Source: QHXW01 sp963847515
GTDB taxonomy: Bacteria > Acidobacteriota > Terriglobia > Bryobacterales > Bryobacteraceae
Direction: 5' to 3'
Length of the DNA stretch: 64,000 bases
Assembly: GCA_963847515.1 (NCBI GenBank)
Contig: CAWKAA010000005.1
Span: 1,364,001 to 1,428,000, forward strand
Shown: one piece after another, positions 35,615-45,386 of the stretch
Layout: every line of letters starts with the position of its first letter
Numbering within the stretch: position 1 is the stretch's first letter
Made by a program: the position numbers and the translations under genes
Notes under the pieces: generated by a model
The model's input: the letters and a program-made list of their open reading frames with translations, nothing else
Database searches by the model: none
What the model was told of the DNA's origin: nothing

Positions 35615-38600
35615 ATGGAGAAGCTATCAGCTATGCTCAGTCTACGCAAATGGGCTCCGTGGGCCCTCTGCCTCGTTACCGGGTTGGTATTCTGCATCAG
35701 CCAGAACGCCAGCGCTCAGCAGGTTTTTGGCAGCATCGTCGGAACCGTCACGGATCCTTCGGGCGCGGCAGTGGACAACGCCAAGGTCACCATCACCGAC
35801 ATGGAAAAGGGCACCAAATTCGAGGTGGCCACGAATGAGTCCGGCAACTACACCAAGGGCCAACTCATTCCCGGCCAGTACCAGGTGAGCATCGAAGCAC
35901 CGGGTTTCAGAAGGCGGTTTCCAGCCCGATCACGGTTCAGGTGGACGCAGTAGCCCGCTTCGACGTTGCCATGCAGGTCGGCAATGTCACCCAGGAAGTG
36001 GAAGTGACGGCCGCTGCTCCCCTATTGCAATCCGACCGCGCGGACGTAGCCCAAACTTTTGACGCCCAGCAGATCGAGGAACTGCCCAGCGTCGGGCGCA
36101 ATCTCCAGGCCTTCGAGTTGCTGCACCTGGAACGGTGCCGTTCGGCTGGGGCCACGCCTCGGATGAAAACCCGCAGAGCAGCGTGCAGATGGTCGTGAAC
36201 GGCCAGGTTTTCGACGCCATGGGGTACGAGCTGGACGGGACCACCAACCAGGACCCGATTTTGGGGATCATCGTGATCAACCCGACCTTCGATTCGGTGG
36301 CCGAAGTGAAGCAGGCCATCCAGAACTTCGATGCCGAATTCTCATACACCGGCGGCGGCGTGGCGAGCCTACTCGACCAAATCCGGCACCAACCAATTCC
36401 ACGGCGATGTGTTCGAATTTCTGCAGGTGAACACCCCGGGTTTCAGGACTTCGCCAGAAACCCGTTTACGAACGCTAACCCGGTGTACCGGCAGAACCAG
36501 TTCGGCGGATCGATTGGCGGCAAGAGTCATCAAGGACAAGCTGTTCTTCTTCGCCGATACGCAGTTGAACCGCCAGTCGCAGGGCGGATCCGTTCTGACC
36601 AGCGTGCCGACGGCCGCAGAACCGCACCGGGAATTTGAGCGATTGGCTGGCGGCCAGTCCGAACTACCAGATTTACGATCCGGCCACCGGCAACCGGACG
36701 GCGTCGGCCGCCAGCCATTCCCGGGTAACATCATCCCCACGAACCGGTTGAGCTCGCAGGCTCTGGCGCTCCTGAACTATTTCCCGCTGCCCAATACCAA
36801 CCATTGCCGGCACACCTTACGGGAACAACTACAATGCCAGCGGCGCAGGTAGCGATCACAGGGAACCTGTGGGACACCCGCTGGGATTACTATCTGAACC
36901 AGAAGAATTCCATTTTCGGCCGTTACAGCTATGCAGAGTTTACCGAGCAGGCGCCGGGCGCGTTCGGCTTGGAGGCCGGCGGCCCGAATTTCGGCAACTA
37001 CGCGGGCAACTCCAACGCCCTGAACCAAAGCCTTGCCACCGGTTGGACCTACACGATCAGTCCGACCCTGATCAACGAATTCCGGTTGGGCTACATGCGT
37101 TATCACGTCTTCGACGTGCCCAACGGCTACGGCACGGACCCCGCCACGCAGGCGGGCATTCCCGGTCTGAACCTGGACAAGACCTATACTTCCGGCATGC
37201 CGTACTTCGACATCCAGGATCCCAGTGTCAACGATATCAAGCTTGGGTATGCTCTGGGCGCCAACCAATGCAACTGCCCGTTGACGCAGAGCGAGCGGCA
37301 GATTCAGTTCATCGATAACGTGACCAAGATCCACGGCAACCACACCTTCAAGTTTGGCGCGGATCTGCGTTACGCCTTGAACCTGCGTGTTCCCAGCGAC
37401 AGCCACCGGGCCGGCGAGTTGTACTTCAACGGACGCCTACACCGGTTTTGTCCCGTCGCCCGGCGCGAGCCCAGAATTGACGGCTTAGGACTGGCATCGT
37501 TCCTGCTGGGAGGCGTGAACAAATTCGAGCGGTATGTCAGCACCAGCACCGACGCCGAGGAGCGCCAGAAGCGATTCTTCTGGTACGGACAGGATCAATG
37601 GCGCGTGACGTCCAAGCTAACCGCCACGCTGGGTGTGCGCTGGGAAATGGTGTTCCCGGAAAGCGTGAATGCCGAACGGGAATGGCGCCACGCTGAATTT
37701 GTCGAATGGCCTGATGTACGTTTTCGGCGTGGGCGGCGTTTCCACGCACGGCATTCAAACCATGAACTGGCACGAGTTTGCGCCCAGGCTCGGCGTGGCT
37801 TACCAGATGGACAAGAAGACCGTCGTTCGCGCAGGCTATGGCTGGTCATACAATCTGGGAACATTTGGCTCGACGTTCGGCCACAACGTGACCCAGAACC
37901 CGCCGGTGCTTGTCCAACCAGCAGATGTGAACAACCCGGCCACCCAACCGTTTGACGCGGTGTTTACGCTCGCCAGGGGCCGCAGACTCTCGCGCCAGTC
38001 ACGGTGGGCTCGAACGGAACTTTCCCGCTCCCTAATGGGATTACCCGAAGTTCCGGCCGGCAACCATGACCATGCCGGTCGTATACCAATACAACGGCAC
38101 TAGTCCAGCGGCAGCTGACGGACAAGATCGCGGTCAGCGGCGGTTACGTGGGTAATTCCACGCGCCACGGCTGGCTGGGCACCAGCAACACCATCAACCC
38201 GAATGAGGCGGAGTGGTTTCCGAACAAGGTTCGCCATACGGCGGCACAACCTTACTCCGCGCTGTACGGATGGACGCAGGGCCTGGACTATTATTGCAAC
38301 TGCACCAACCCACAATACAACTCCTTCCAGTCGACTGTCACGATAAAGAGCTGGAGCGGTTGGACCGTCCAGGGGAACTACACCTACCAGAGGCTTAAGA
38401 CGTGGGACGGGCCCTACGATACCAATTACTACTTCATCTATGGCCCGCAGAATGGGGCCGGCGGCTATGGAGACAGCAGCCTGATACCGCACCACCAGAT
38501 CACGATCGCGCAAAACTACGACGTCCCCTTCGGCCACGGCAAGAAGTTCGGTTCCAGCGTGAACAAGGGTGTAGACGCAGTCTTGGGCGGGTGGACCATT

Positions 38601-39083
38601 AGCTTGATCACGACGTTTTACAGCGGCCTTCCCGTTCTCGCCAACTCTGGAGAACTTCGGCTCGGGAGTGCAAGCCAAGTGCAGGCCCCAACAATCGCCC
38701 CGATACGGGAAGCGGGAGTCTGTATCCATCGACTCAGAACCGCAACCAATGGATCGACGGGCTGCCCCAACCAGCAGTGTACGTCCGGTCCGTATATGTA
38801 TCCCGGCGAGTTTCACTTCGGCAATTACCCGATCGATACAGTTGATCGGTCCGCATTTCATCAACTTCGACTTCATGGCGCGGAAAGCAGTTCCACATCA
38901 CGGAGCGCATTTCGTTCGGACTCCGCATGGATTCGCAGGAACTTCTTCAACCACACCAACCTCAACGGGCCGAACACCGATGTGCAGAGTCCCAATGTCG
39001 GCCAGATCACGAGCATTGCTTTCGGCGGCAATAACGGCGTCGGGATGCGAACGCTGCAGTTCTCCGCGAACATCAAATTTTAA
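35615..39083 (+). pseudogene. TonB-dependent receptor, carboxypeptidase-like (multiple frameshifts)
   Basis: About 1,150 residues if corrected. A signal peptide ('LCLVTGLVFCISQNASAQ') is followed by a carboxypeptidase-regulatory-like domain ('GSIVGTVTDPSGAAVDNAKVTI'), a plug ('FNVA'-type region with 'QEVEVTAAAPLLQ'), 'TKSGTNQFHGDVFEFL' and a long beta-barrel ending 'TLQFSANIKF' with the terminal Phe. This is the Oar-like group abundant in acidobacteria. Both gains and losses of one base are needed, near 35913, 36130, 36370, 36445, 36513, 36625, 36710, 36810, 37445, 37680, 37965, 38100, 38665 and 38850. Ligand unknown, perhaps oligosaccharide. Confidence 0.82.
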
Positions 39084-39114
39084 TGGGGAACAACTAAGCC
39101 GCGATTCAACGCAG

Positions 39115-39146
39115 GCCGGCAGGGCAAACGCTCTGCCGGCTTTTCT
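39115..39146 (+). terminator. Rho-independent terminator of the TonB receptor
   Basis: Perfect 8-bp stem GCCGGCAG (39115-39122) / CTGCCGGC (39133-39140), a 10-base loop, then TTTTCT. It starts 32 bases after the receptor stop and lies just before the stop of the convergent parvulin-TPR gene. Confidence 0.85.
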
Positions 39147-39961
39147 ATTGGCGCTTGCCCACTTTTGGATCGATCTTGGCGGCCAGCGCCATTTCCGCCT
39201 CCGCTTCGGCTGTCTTCTTCTGCTGTTCCAATGCCAGCCCCAGGCTGTAGTGAAGAGAGGCGAATAAAGGGTTTACGTCGATCCCTTGGCGATAGATCTT
39301 AATCGCGTCTTCGTACTGGCCTTTCGCATAGAGCGCGGCGCCCCAGTTCAGATAGGCCAAAACATAATCGGGATCGATTTCCAGAGTGCGCTGGTATTCG
39401 GGAATTTCGTCCGCATTGCCCATCGCGCCATAGGCGAGTGCGAGGTTAAAGTGGGCGCCGGCGTCCTGCGGATAGAGCTGGCTTGCAATGGTCAGAATTC
39501 TGACACTAACGGCCGGATTGCCGCTTTGCCCATACGATGCGCCGAGCCAGGTCAGCGCGCGTAGAAGATGCGGATAGATCTTCAACGCTTCGAGCAATTC
39601 GTTGACGGATTCCTGCTGCTTGCCTTGCTTCCGCAGGTCCATCGCCTTGTTGAATACCGCTTCAGCATCCTCGCGGAAATTTCTTGGCATGCGCTGCAGC
39701 ATGACGGACTTTCCGTTGGCTTCGACGACATTGGAGATCTCTCCGGGCTGGAGCTTCAGCGCTGCCGCGGACCACGCCGGATCGAGCTGGCTGGTCGAGA
39801 TCCCCCAGATAGCCGCCCTTGCTTCCTGTGCCTCGGTCGATCGAATTGGCCCGGGCAAGTTCGAAGAAAGATCCTCCCGATTGAAGCTGCTGCCGGATTG
39901 CCGACGCTTTTCCCCGATCGTCCAAAACAATCATGCGGAGAAACAGATGCTTGGGAGTCAT
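39145..39961 (-). pseudogene. Parvulin (PpiC)-TPR protein, one frameshift
   Basis: The upstream frame (to about 39800) reads 'KHLFLRMIVLDDRGKASAI', 'QSGGSFFELARANSID' and 'GSKGGYLGDL', a PpiC-type peptidyl-prolyl isomerase N-terminal half. The second frame continues 'LDPAWSAAALKLQPGEISNVV', the PpiC C-terminal half, followed by about four TPR repeats. Joining them needs one shift near 39797. The result is a 270-residue folding or assembly factor. It lies 19 bases after the multiheme cytochrome gene, whose maturation it could help. Confidence 0.7.
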
Positions 39962-39980
39962 CGTGGTTCGCCATGCCGGA

Positions 39981-41037
39981 TTATGCGCCGCTACTTTGAT
40001 TTTTTGCTCGGGATGGAACGCGAATCCAGTGCTCCGCTATGACAAACGCGCCGCGTGTCTCGTTCTGCATATGACATTCGGCGCAGCCTGTTGATCCGAT
40101 TCACCGGGCACAAACCGGCATGATTCGTTACTGTGGCGCTGTGGCATCGTAAACACGTCTTTTCGGCCCTGGCGACCAGCACAGGACGTGGCGCATCCTG
40201 ATGCGGGTCGTGACAGTTGATGCAGGTGATCTGACCCGCGCTTTGACGCCAGCACTCGCTGTTTTTCAAGGCCGTCACTTGATCGGAAATCAGCACGTCG
40301 TCCGGCATGGGGTCTTCGACGATACTGGAGCCCGCATGACATTGCGAGCAGGGCCGCATCCGCTCGGTAATTGGCAGCTTGTTGGGGTTCCACATAGCGA
40401 GGTCTCGCGAATGGGCGCTGAGCGCGGATAGATGCGGCTGGCCTGGGCCGTGGCAGTTCTCACAAGCTACGCCCGTTTCAACGCGCGTCCCGTGAGTTCG
40501 AGGCGCGCCGTGACAGGAGAGACATCTCTTTTCCAAATACGGAGTCAATACGCGGCCCAAGGCCGTTTCATAAGTCGAGGGCTTTTCTTCGGGAAAACCG
40601 AGCGAGAGCGCGAGCCGGTTCTGCTCCGCATAGTGGAAGTAGCGGGCTTCGAGCAGGCGCGCAAGCGGCAGAGGCAAGCCTTCCAGAGCGGGAACGCGAA
40701 ACAGAAAACTGATCCCATGGCGTTGACCGCCGACCATGGCTTCCACCGGAAAATCGACCGCGGGCTGCCCTGGCATTTGTACCCGATATTGCAGGTTCCG
40801 GCCGGTTCTCTTGAGTGCGTAGTTGATGGCCGGCCCCGGTCCTTCGGCGTGCGTCTCGAAATAATTCGCCGGGAGTTGCCGGGTAGCAACGTCCATCCAG
40901 GTCCGCGCCATGTTTGTGCGGAGGTGCGACGCAGCGATGTCTTTGTGGCAGCCGGCGCATACCTCGCGACCCAGGTATCCGCTTTCGCCGGCGCTGGCGA
41001 GCGAGGAGACCATCAGCAGCAGGTAGATCAGACGCAT
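39981..41037 (-). pseudogene. Multiheme cytochrome c, about seven hemes (C-terminal frameshift)
   Basis: From the ATG at 41037 a signal peptide ('MRLIYLLLMVSSLASAGES') precedes CxxCH motifs CAGCH, CLSCH, CENCH, CSQCH, CINCH and CLRCH. A seventh, CAECH, is in a different frame near 40070 and continues 'MQNETRGAFVIAEHWIRVPS', ending at TAA 39981-39983. So one indel probably separates the sixth and seventh hemes. It is a periplasmic electron carrier of the cytochrome c554/NrfB-like multiheme type. Divergent from the redoxin gene. Confidence 0.8.
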
Positions 41038-41194
41038 GGTTGGGGCGCACCATGGGCCCATGTAGTTTGCGCGCACGCCCACAATTTTATCCACAATCCC
41101 ACTTGGCCGCCGCCGCGCGAGCGACGCGACATTCTCCGATGCCGATGCTCCGGGATCTTCTTCGGGAATGCCAGTTTGCTGCGATAATATTCGA

Positions 41195-41749
41195 ATGCAC
41201 GGCCTGCGATTCCTGCTGCTTTGGGCCGCTGCCGCAAGCGGCTTCGGGGCGGTTTCGGGAACACTGAATCTTGATGGCAAGGCAGTCGATCCTTTTGCCG
41301 AGGCAGCCAAAGTGCGGGTCTTCATTTTCGTGCGCACGGATTGCCCGGTGTCGAATCGCTACGCTCCGGAACTGAAGCGGCTGAGCGATGAGTTCGCACC
41401 GCGCGGCGCCGTCTTCTCGATGGTCTATGCCGATCCGCACGAGACGAGCGAGAACATCCGGCAGCACACCGAGCAATACCGGTTTCCCGGCGGTGTGATT
41501 CGGGATCCGGGTCATGCGCTGGTGTGTCGCTCCAAAGCCACGATCACGCCGGAAGCCGCGGTGTTCTCGGCTGAGGGCAAATTGCTGTATCACGGCCGCA
41601 TCGACAACCGGTTCGTTGAACTGGGAAAGGCCATGGCCAGCCCGACACGCCACGACCTGGAAGATTCCATCGCAGCCGCGTTGGACGGACGGCCCCAGCC
41701 TGAGGCATCCGCACCCGCGATTGGCTGTTACCTGGCTGACGTGGAATGA
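41195..41749 (+). CDS. Exported redoxin-domain protein
   Basis: A 184-residue protein with a signal peptide ('MHGLRFLLLWAAAASGFGA') and a thioredoxin-like fold. The peroxidatic-type motif 'VRTDCPVSNRYAPELKRL' has a single Cys (CPVS, no second Cys). 'VFSAEGKLLYHGRIDNRF' is the typical AhpC/TSA-like strand-turn-strand. Such proteins often sit beside CRTAC1 genes in acidobacteria, as here. It may handle redox damage or metal delivery, which is not shown. Confidence 0.72.
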   Translation: MHGLRFLLLWAAAASGFGAVSGTLNLDGKAVDPFAEAAKVRVFIFVRTDCPVSNRYAPELKRLSDEFAPRGAVFSMVYADPHETSENIRQHTEQYRFPGGVIRDPGHALVCRSKATITPEAAVFSAEGKLLYHGRIDNRFVELGKAMASPTRHDLEDSIAAALDGRPQPEASAPAIGCYLADVE

Positions 41750-41804
41750 GGCGTGGTGTTTCTTACTTAGGACTGCCGGCCGGCGAACGGGAGGCGATTC
41801 GTTA

Positions 41805-43512
41805 GTGCCGACGCGCCGTGGTTTCATCCAGTCACTCTGCGCGACGGCCGGCGTTTTCTCGCTCGAGCAGCTCCTGGCTGCGCCCGTAGGCGTTCAGTTC
41901 GTGAACGTGGCCAGGCAAGCGGGCCTGAATGCAAAAACCATCTTCGGGACCGAGCAAAAGAACAAATTTCTGCCTCGAGACCACGGGCTGCGGCGTGGCT
42001 TTTGTGGATTATGACAACGACGGCTGGCTCGATATCTTCTTCGTGAACGGCACGCGGTTCGAAGCGGCCTACGCGCCTGGACAAGCGCCGGTGAGCCGGC
42101 TGTACAAGAACAATCGCGACGGGACGTTTACGGATGTGACGGTAAAAGCCGGGGTGGCGCGTACCGGATGGGGGCAAGGTGTGTGCGTGGGCGACTACAA
42201 CAACGACGGCCACGAAGACATTTTCGTAACGTATTGGGGCGATTGCGCGCTGTGGCGCAACAACGGCGACGGCACTTTCACCGACGTGGCAGCCAAGGCG
42301 GGCGTCACCACAAATCCTGGAGACGGCCAGAAGCGCTGGAACACGGGCTGCGCGTTTCTTGATTACGATCGCGACGGCCACCTGGACCTGTTCATCACCA
42401 ACTACATCGACTTCGATCCCAAGACCACTCCGCTGCCCGAGTCGGGCCCGTGTCTTTACAAAGGACTGCTGGTCGCCTGCGGTCCGCCCGGCCTGAAGGG
42501 CGGGAAGAACATTCTGTTTCACAACAAGGGTGACGGCACGTTTGCGGACGTGAGCGCGAAATCCGGGATTCTGAATACGCCCGGCACGTACGGCCTTGGC
42601 GTGCTGGCTGCCGATTTCGATAACGACGGCTGGCCGGATATCTACGTGGCCAACGATTCGACCTCGTCGGCGCTCTACAAGAACAATCATGACGGCACGT
42701 TTAGCGAGGTCGCGATTGAAGCCGGAGTTGCTTACAGTCCGGACGGCAAACCGCAGGCGGGCATGGGAGTTTCAGCGGCCGATTACGATTGCGACGGCCT
42801 GCTCGATATCGTGAAGACCAATTTCGCCGGCGACACCCACAGCCTGTATCGCAACTTGGGCAACATGACGTTCGATGACCAGACTTTTCAGTCTGGGCTG
42901 GGGAATAACACACGCTTTATGGGCTGGGGCGTGGGCTTTCTGGACTACGATAACGACGGATGGGCAGACATCCTGGTGTGCAACGGCCACGTTTATCCCG
43001 AGGTCGGCGAGACGGATGCCGAAGCGGGATACCATGAACGCAAGATTCTGTATCGCAACCTTGGCAATGGCAAGTTCCAGGATGCATCGATGGACGCCGG
43101 CCCGGCGATTCTTGAGAAGGTCGCGGGCCGAGGCTGCGCGTTCGGCGATTTCGATAACGACGGCGATATCGATGTGGTAGTGAACTGCGTCAACGATGTG
43201 CCGCAGTTGCTTCGCTGCGACAGCACCCTTAAGAACAACTGGCTGCTGGTGAAAACCGTGGGCACCAAGTCCAACCGTTCGGGCATTGGAGCGCGCGTCA
43301 TTTGCTCCACCGGCACCCACCGGCAGACGGATGAGGTGCGCAGCGGGGGAAGCTACATTTCACAAAATGACTTGCGCTTGCACTTCGGCCTGGGGAGCGC
43401 GGAAAAGGCCGACCTCGAAATTCATTGGCCCAGCGGCGTCGTGGATAAGATTCCTCGCGTGGCGGCGAACCAGGTGGTCACCATTACGGAAGGCCGCGGG
43501 ACCGGTCACTGA
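41805..43512 (+). pseudogene. CRTAC1-family FG-GAP/ASPIC-UnbV protein (one frameshift)
   Basis: A Tat-like start ('MPTRRGFIQSLCATAGVFSLEQ' region, GTG 41805) is followed, after an extra base near 41973, by VCBS/FG-GAP calcium-binding repeats such as 'VDYDNDGWLDIFFVNG', 'GDYNNDGHEDIFVTYWG' and 'ADFDNDGWPDIYVAND'. The C-terminal ASPIC/UnbV domain reads 'HRQTDEVRSGGSYISQND' and 'LEIHWPSGVVDKIP'. It is a secreted beta-propeller of unknown binding partner. Confidence 0.83.
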
Positions 43513-43850
43513 GGCTTACTGGCCGTTTCCACATCCGGATAAAAACGGAACACCGTATCCAGCATGCTGACATGGAAGGCCTCGAACAGCGGGCCGGTTG
43601 CGCCTGCCATGCGCATGTCGCCGCCGGCAGACGAAATCTTGTGATAGCTGGAGATGAAGCGGCCAATGCCGGTGCTGTCGATGTGAGTGATGCCGGCAAT
43701 ATCGAAGATGATGGCGCGCTTCCCTTCGCGCAGCAGATCGTCAACCAAGCCCAGGATCTGCTCGCTCTCCGCTCCCATCATCACCCTGCCGGCGAGCGTT
43801 ACCACCACGACGCCTGATGCGATCTCTTTATGGCTGATCTCCATCATCAT
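43506..43850 (-). CDS. STAS-domain anti-sigma factor antagonist
   Basis: A 114-residue SpoIIAA-like protein: 'GVVVVTLAGRVMMGAESEQI', then 'AIIFDIAGITHIDSTGIGRFI', where the serine in 'DSTGIG' is the usual phosphorylation site. It would bind an anti-sigma kinase in a partner-switching pathway. No RsbW-type kinase gene is nearby. Its end overlaps the CRTAC1 end by 7 bases on the opposite strand. Confidence 0.82.
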   Translation of the reverse strand: MMMEISHKEIASGVVVVTLAGRVMMGAESEQILGLVDDLLREGKRAIIFDIAGITHIDSTGIGRFISSYHKISSAGGDMRMAGATGPLFEAFHVSMLDTVFRFYPDVETASKPQ

Positions 43851-44014
43851 GAGAAGGTCCAGTGTACGCTGCTTGCCGGAGAACTCGCCACTGGCGCGAC
43901 AGCAGGTTAATAACTTTTCATTTCGGCTCGCAGCGTTGACCTATTTTTACAATCCTGAAAGGACCCCTTTTCACACCGGACACATCTATCAAAGTGAGAA
44001 CGGAGGTGGGAGCA

Positions 44015-44278
44015 ATGGTACCTCATGCTGAACAGAACGAAATCAAGACGATGGCAGAAGGGGGATTGCCTCTGCCCAAAGTCTCGGAACCCGCGGATGA
44101 AAACGAGGTCATGCGAGAACAACTCGAATACCTGATCGGTCACACTGCCGATGGAGGCCTCTGCGGCTGTTCCGAGTGCCAGCGGTATATCCGCGTCCGC
44201 GCGTTACTCCTCGAAATCTTTAGCGAGCCTGCGCCGCAGCAAAAGGCCGCCGTAGCGACAATGCCGATCGCGGCGTGA
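44015..44278 (+). CDS. Small protein with CGCSEC motif
   Basis: An 87-residue protein starting 'MVPHAEQNEIKTMAEGG', with GGAGGTGGGAG a few bases before the ATG, which decides the start over an in-frame upstream ATG. The central part 'EYLIGHTADGGLCGCSECQRYIRVRALLLEIF' holds three closely spaced Cys (C-x-C-x2-C), which may bind metal. No family recognised. Confidence 0.6.
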   Translation: MVPHAEQNEIKTMAEGGLPLPKVSEPADENEVMREQLEYLIGHTADGGLCGCSECQRYIRVRALLLEIFSEPAPQQKAAVATMPIAA

Positions 44279-44297
44279 CGCCGTGCGCCCGCGCAGT

Positions 44298-45254
44298 TCA
44301 TCGCTCCGAAGAGTCGTCGGAGGGCAACATCTTTTTGAATTTGGGGACGATCATCTCCTGCGTGAACTTATCGTGATCACGCAAGGCTTGCAGGACGGTC
44401 TTGAGGTCCATTGACTTGACGACGGCGTCCATTTCGACGGCGCCTTCGTTCGCCCAAGCAATCCGCTCGGCTTCTGTGGCCGGCAAGCTGCCTCCAATAC
44501 CGTGGCCCTCGGGGTCACTCCACCAATAGCCCAGGGTCAGACTACCGGCCAGGCCCATTTTCGTTAACGCCGCCAGTCCCGGGTCGTCGGCTGCGGCACC
44601 ACCTTCGCGCCGCTGCGTCTTCGGCACCTCCCCGGCGAGAGGAATGTCATCCAGCCTGCCGAGCATCGAGTACTCGCCGTACACCATTTTGCTGTAATCA
44701 CCCTTCATCGCATTCACGACGTTGGACACTTCGATATTGAGGATGGGCACGTGCGTCTCTTCGAAGAACGCCCGCACCATAGTGCCCACCGTTAAAGGCG
44801 ACGGACCGTGGCCCATAGTCACCCAGATTTGCCGCCGGTAGCCCTGCCGTAGAAGGGACTTGGCGAGTATCTTCAAATAAGTTTCCCCCTCGCTCAGGCT
44901 CATGTAAACCGTGGCGGCGGACGTAATAGTGGAACCGGGATAGAAGTAAGCGAGGTACGGCAAGTAGACGGCATCAGCCTCCTCAGCCATCTTCATTGCC
45001 ATCCCCAGCGGAGCGACGTACTCGCGGTCGCTCGGAAGAAGGCCCTGGGCCTCGATCGCGCCAACTGGAACAAAAATGATGTCGCTTCGCTTGAGATAAT
45101 CCGCAATCTCAATCTGGCTGAGGCGAGTCACATCGCGCGTGCGCAATTTGGAGCGGTCCTGACCTAGCAAGGCTAGCGATGCAATCAACAGGGAGAACAT
45201 CATCTTGGAACGGAACGGCCTGCGCATGGGCAGCGATTTGAGAGTTGTCAGCAT
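44298..45254 (-). CDS. Creatininase-family amidohydrolase-like protein, exported
   Basis: A 318-residue protein. The start region has basic residues and a hydrophobic helix ('MMFSLLIASLALLGQ'), so it is probably exported; starts at 45269 or 45227 are also possible. The domain follows the creatininase pattern 'SDIIFVPVGAIEAQGLLPSDREY', 'QIWVTMGHGPSPLTVGTMV' and 'GHGIGGSLPAT'. The usual metal-ligand 'EQHG' motif reads 'EAQG' and the usual 'NGHGGN' reads 'MGHGPS', so activity is doubtful. Confidence 0.65.
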   Translation of the reverse strand: MLTTLKSLPMRRPFRSKMMFSLLIASLALLGQDRSKLRTRDVTRLSQIEIADYLKRSDIIFVPVGAIEAQGLLPSDREYVAPLGMAMKMAEEADAVYLPYLAYFYPGSTITSAATVYMSLSEGETYLKILAKSLLRQGYRRQIWVTMGHGPSPLTVGTMVRAFFEETHVPILNIEVSNVVNAMKGDYSKMVYGEYSMLGRLDDIPLAGEVPKTQRREGGAAADDPGLAALTKMGLAGSLTLGYWWSDPEGHGIGGSLPATEAERIAWANEGAVEMDAVVKSMDLKTVLQALRDHDKFTQEMIVPKFKKMLPSDDSSER

Positions 45255-45386
45255 CCGGTCACCCGCCATGGCGTATGTTATCGCCTTAAATGATTGAAAG
45301 TACAGTACAAAAGTCCGGCAGCCCGGCCGGAACAACCCGCAACATTGCGCTTGACACCTGTTTAAATAGGAGTTGAAGTGTAGAGA

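Noticed and set aside
40432..41187. Plus-strand frame of 251 codons
   Set aside because: Antisense to the multiheme cytochrome, whose six CxxCH motifs and signal peptide fix the coding strand.
45349..45386. TTGACA upstream of the PSD1 gene as a promoter
   Set aside because: No acceptable -10 element at 16-18 bases; the nearest candidate is 22 bases away.
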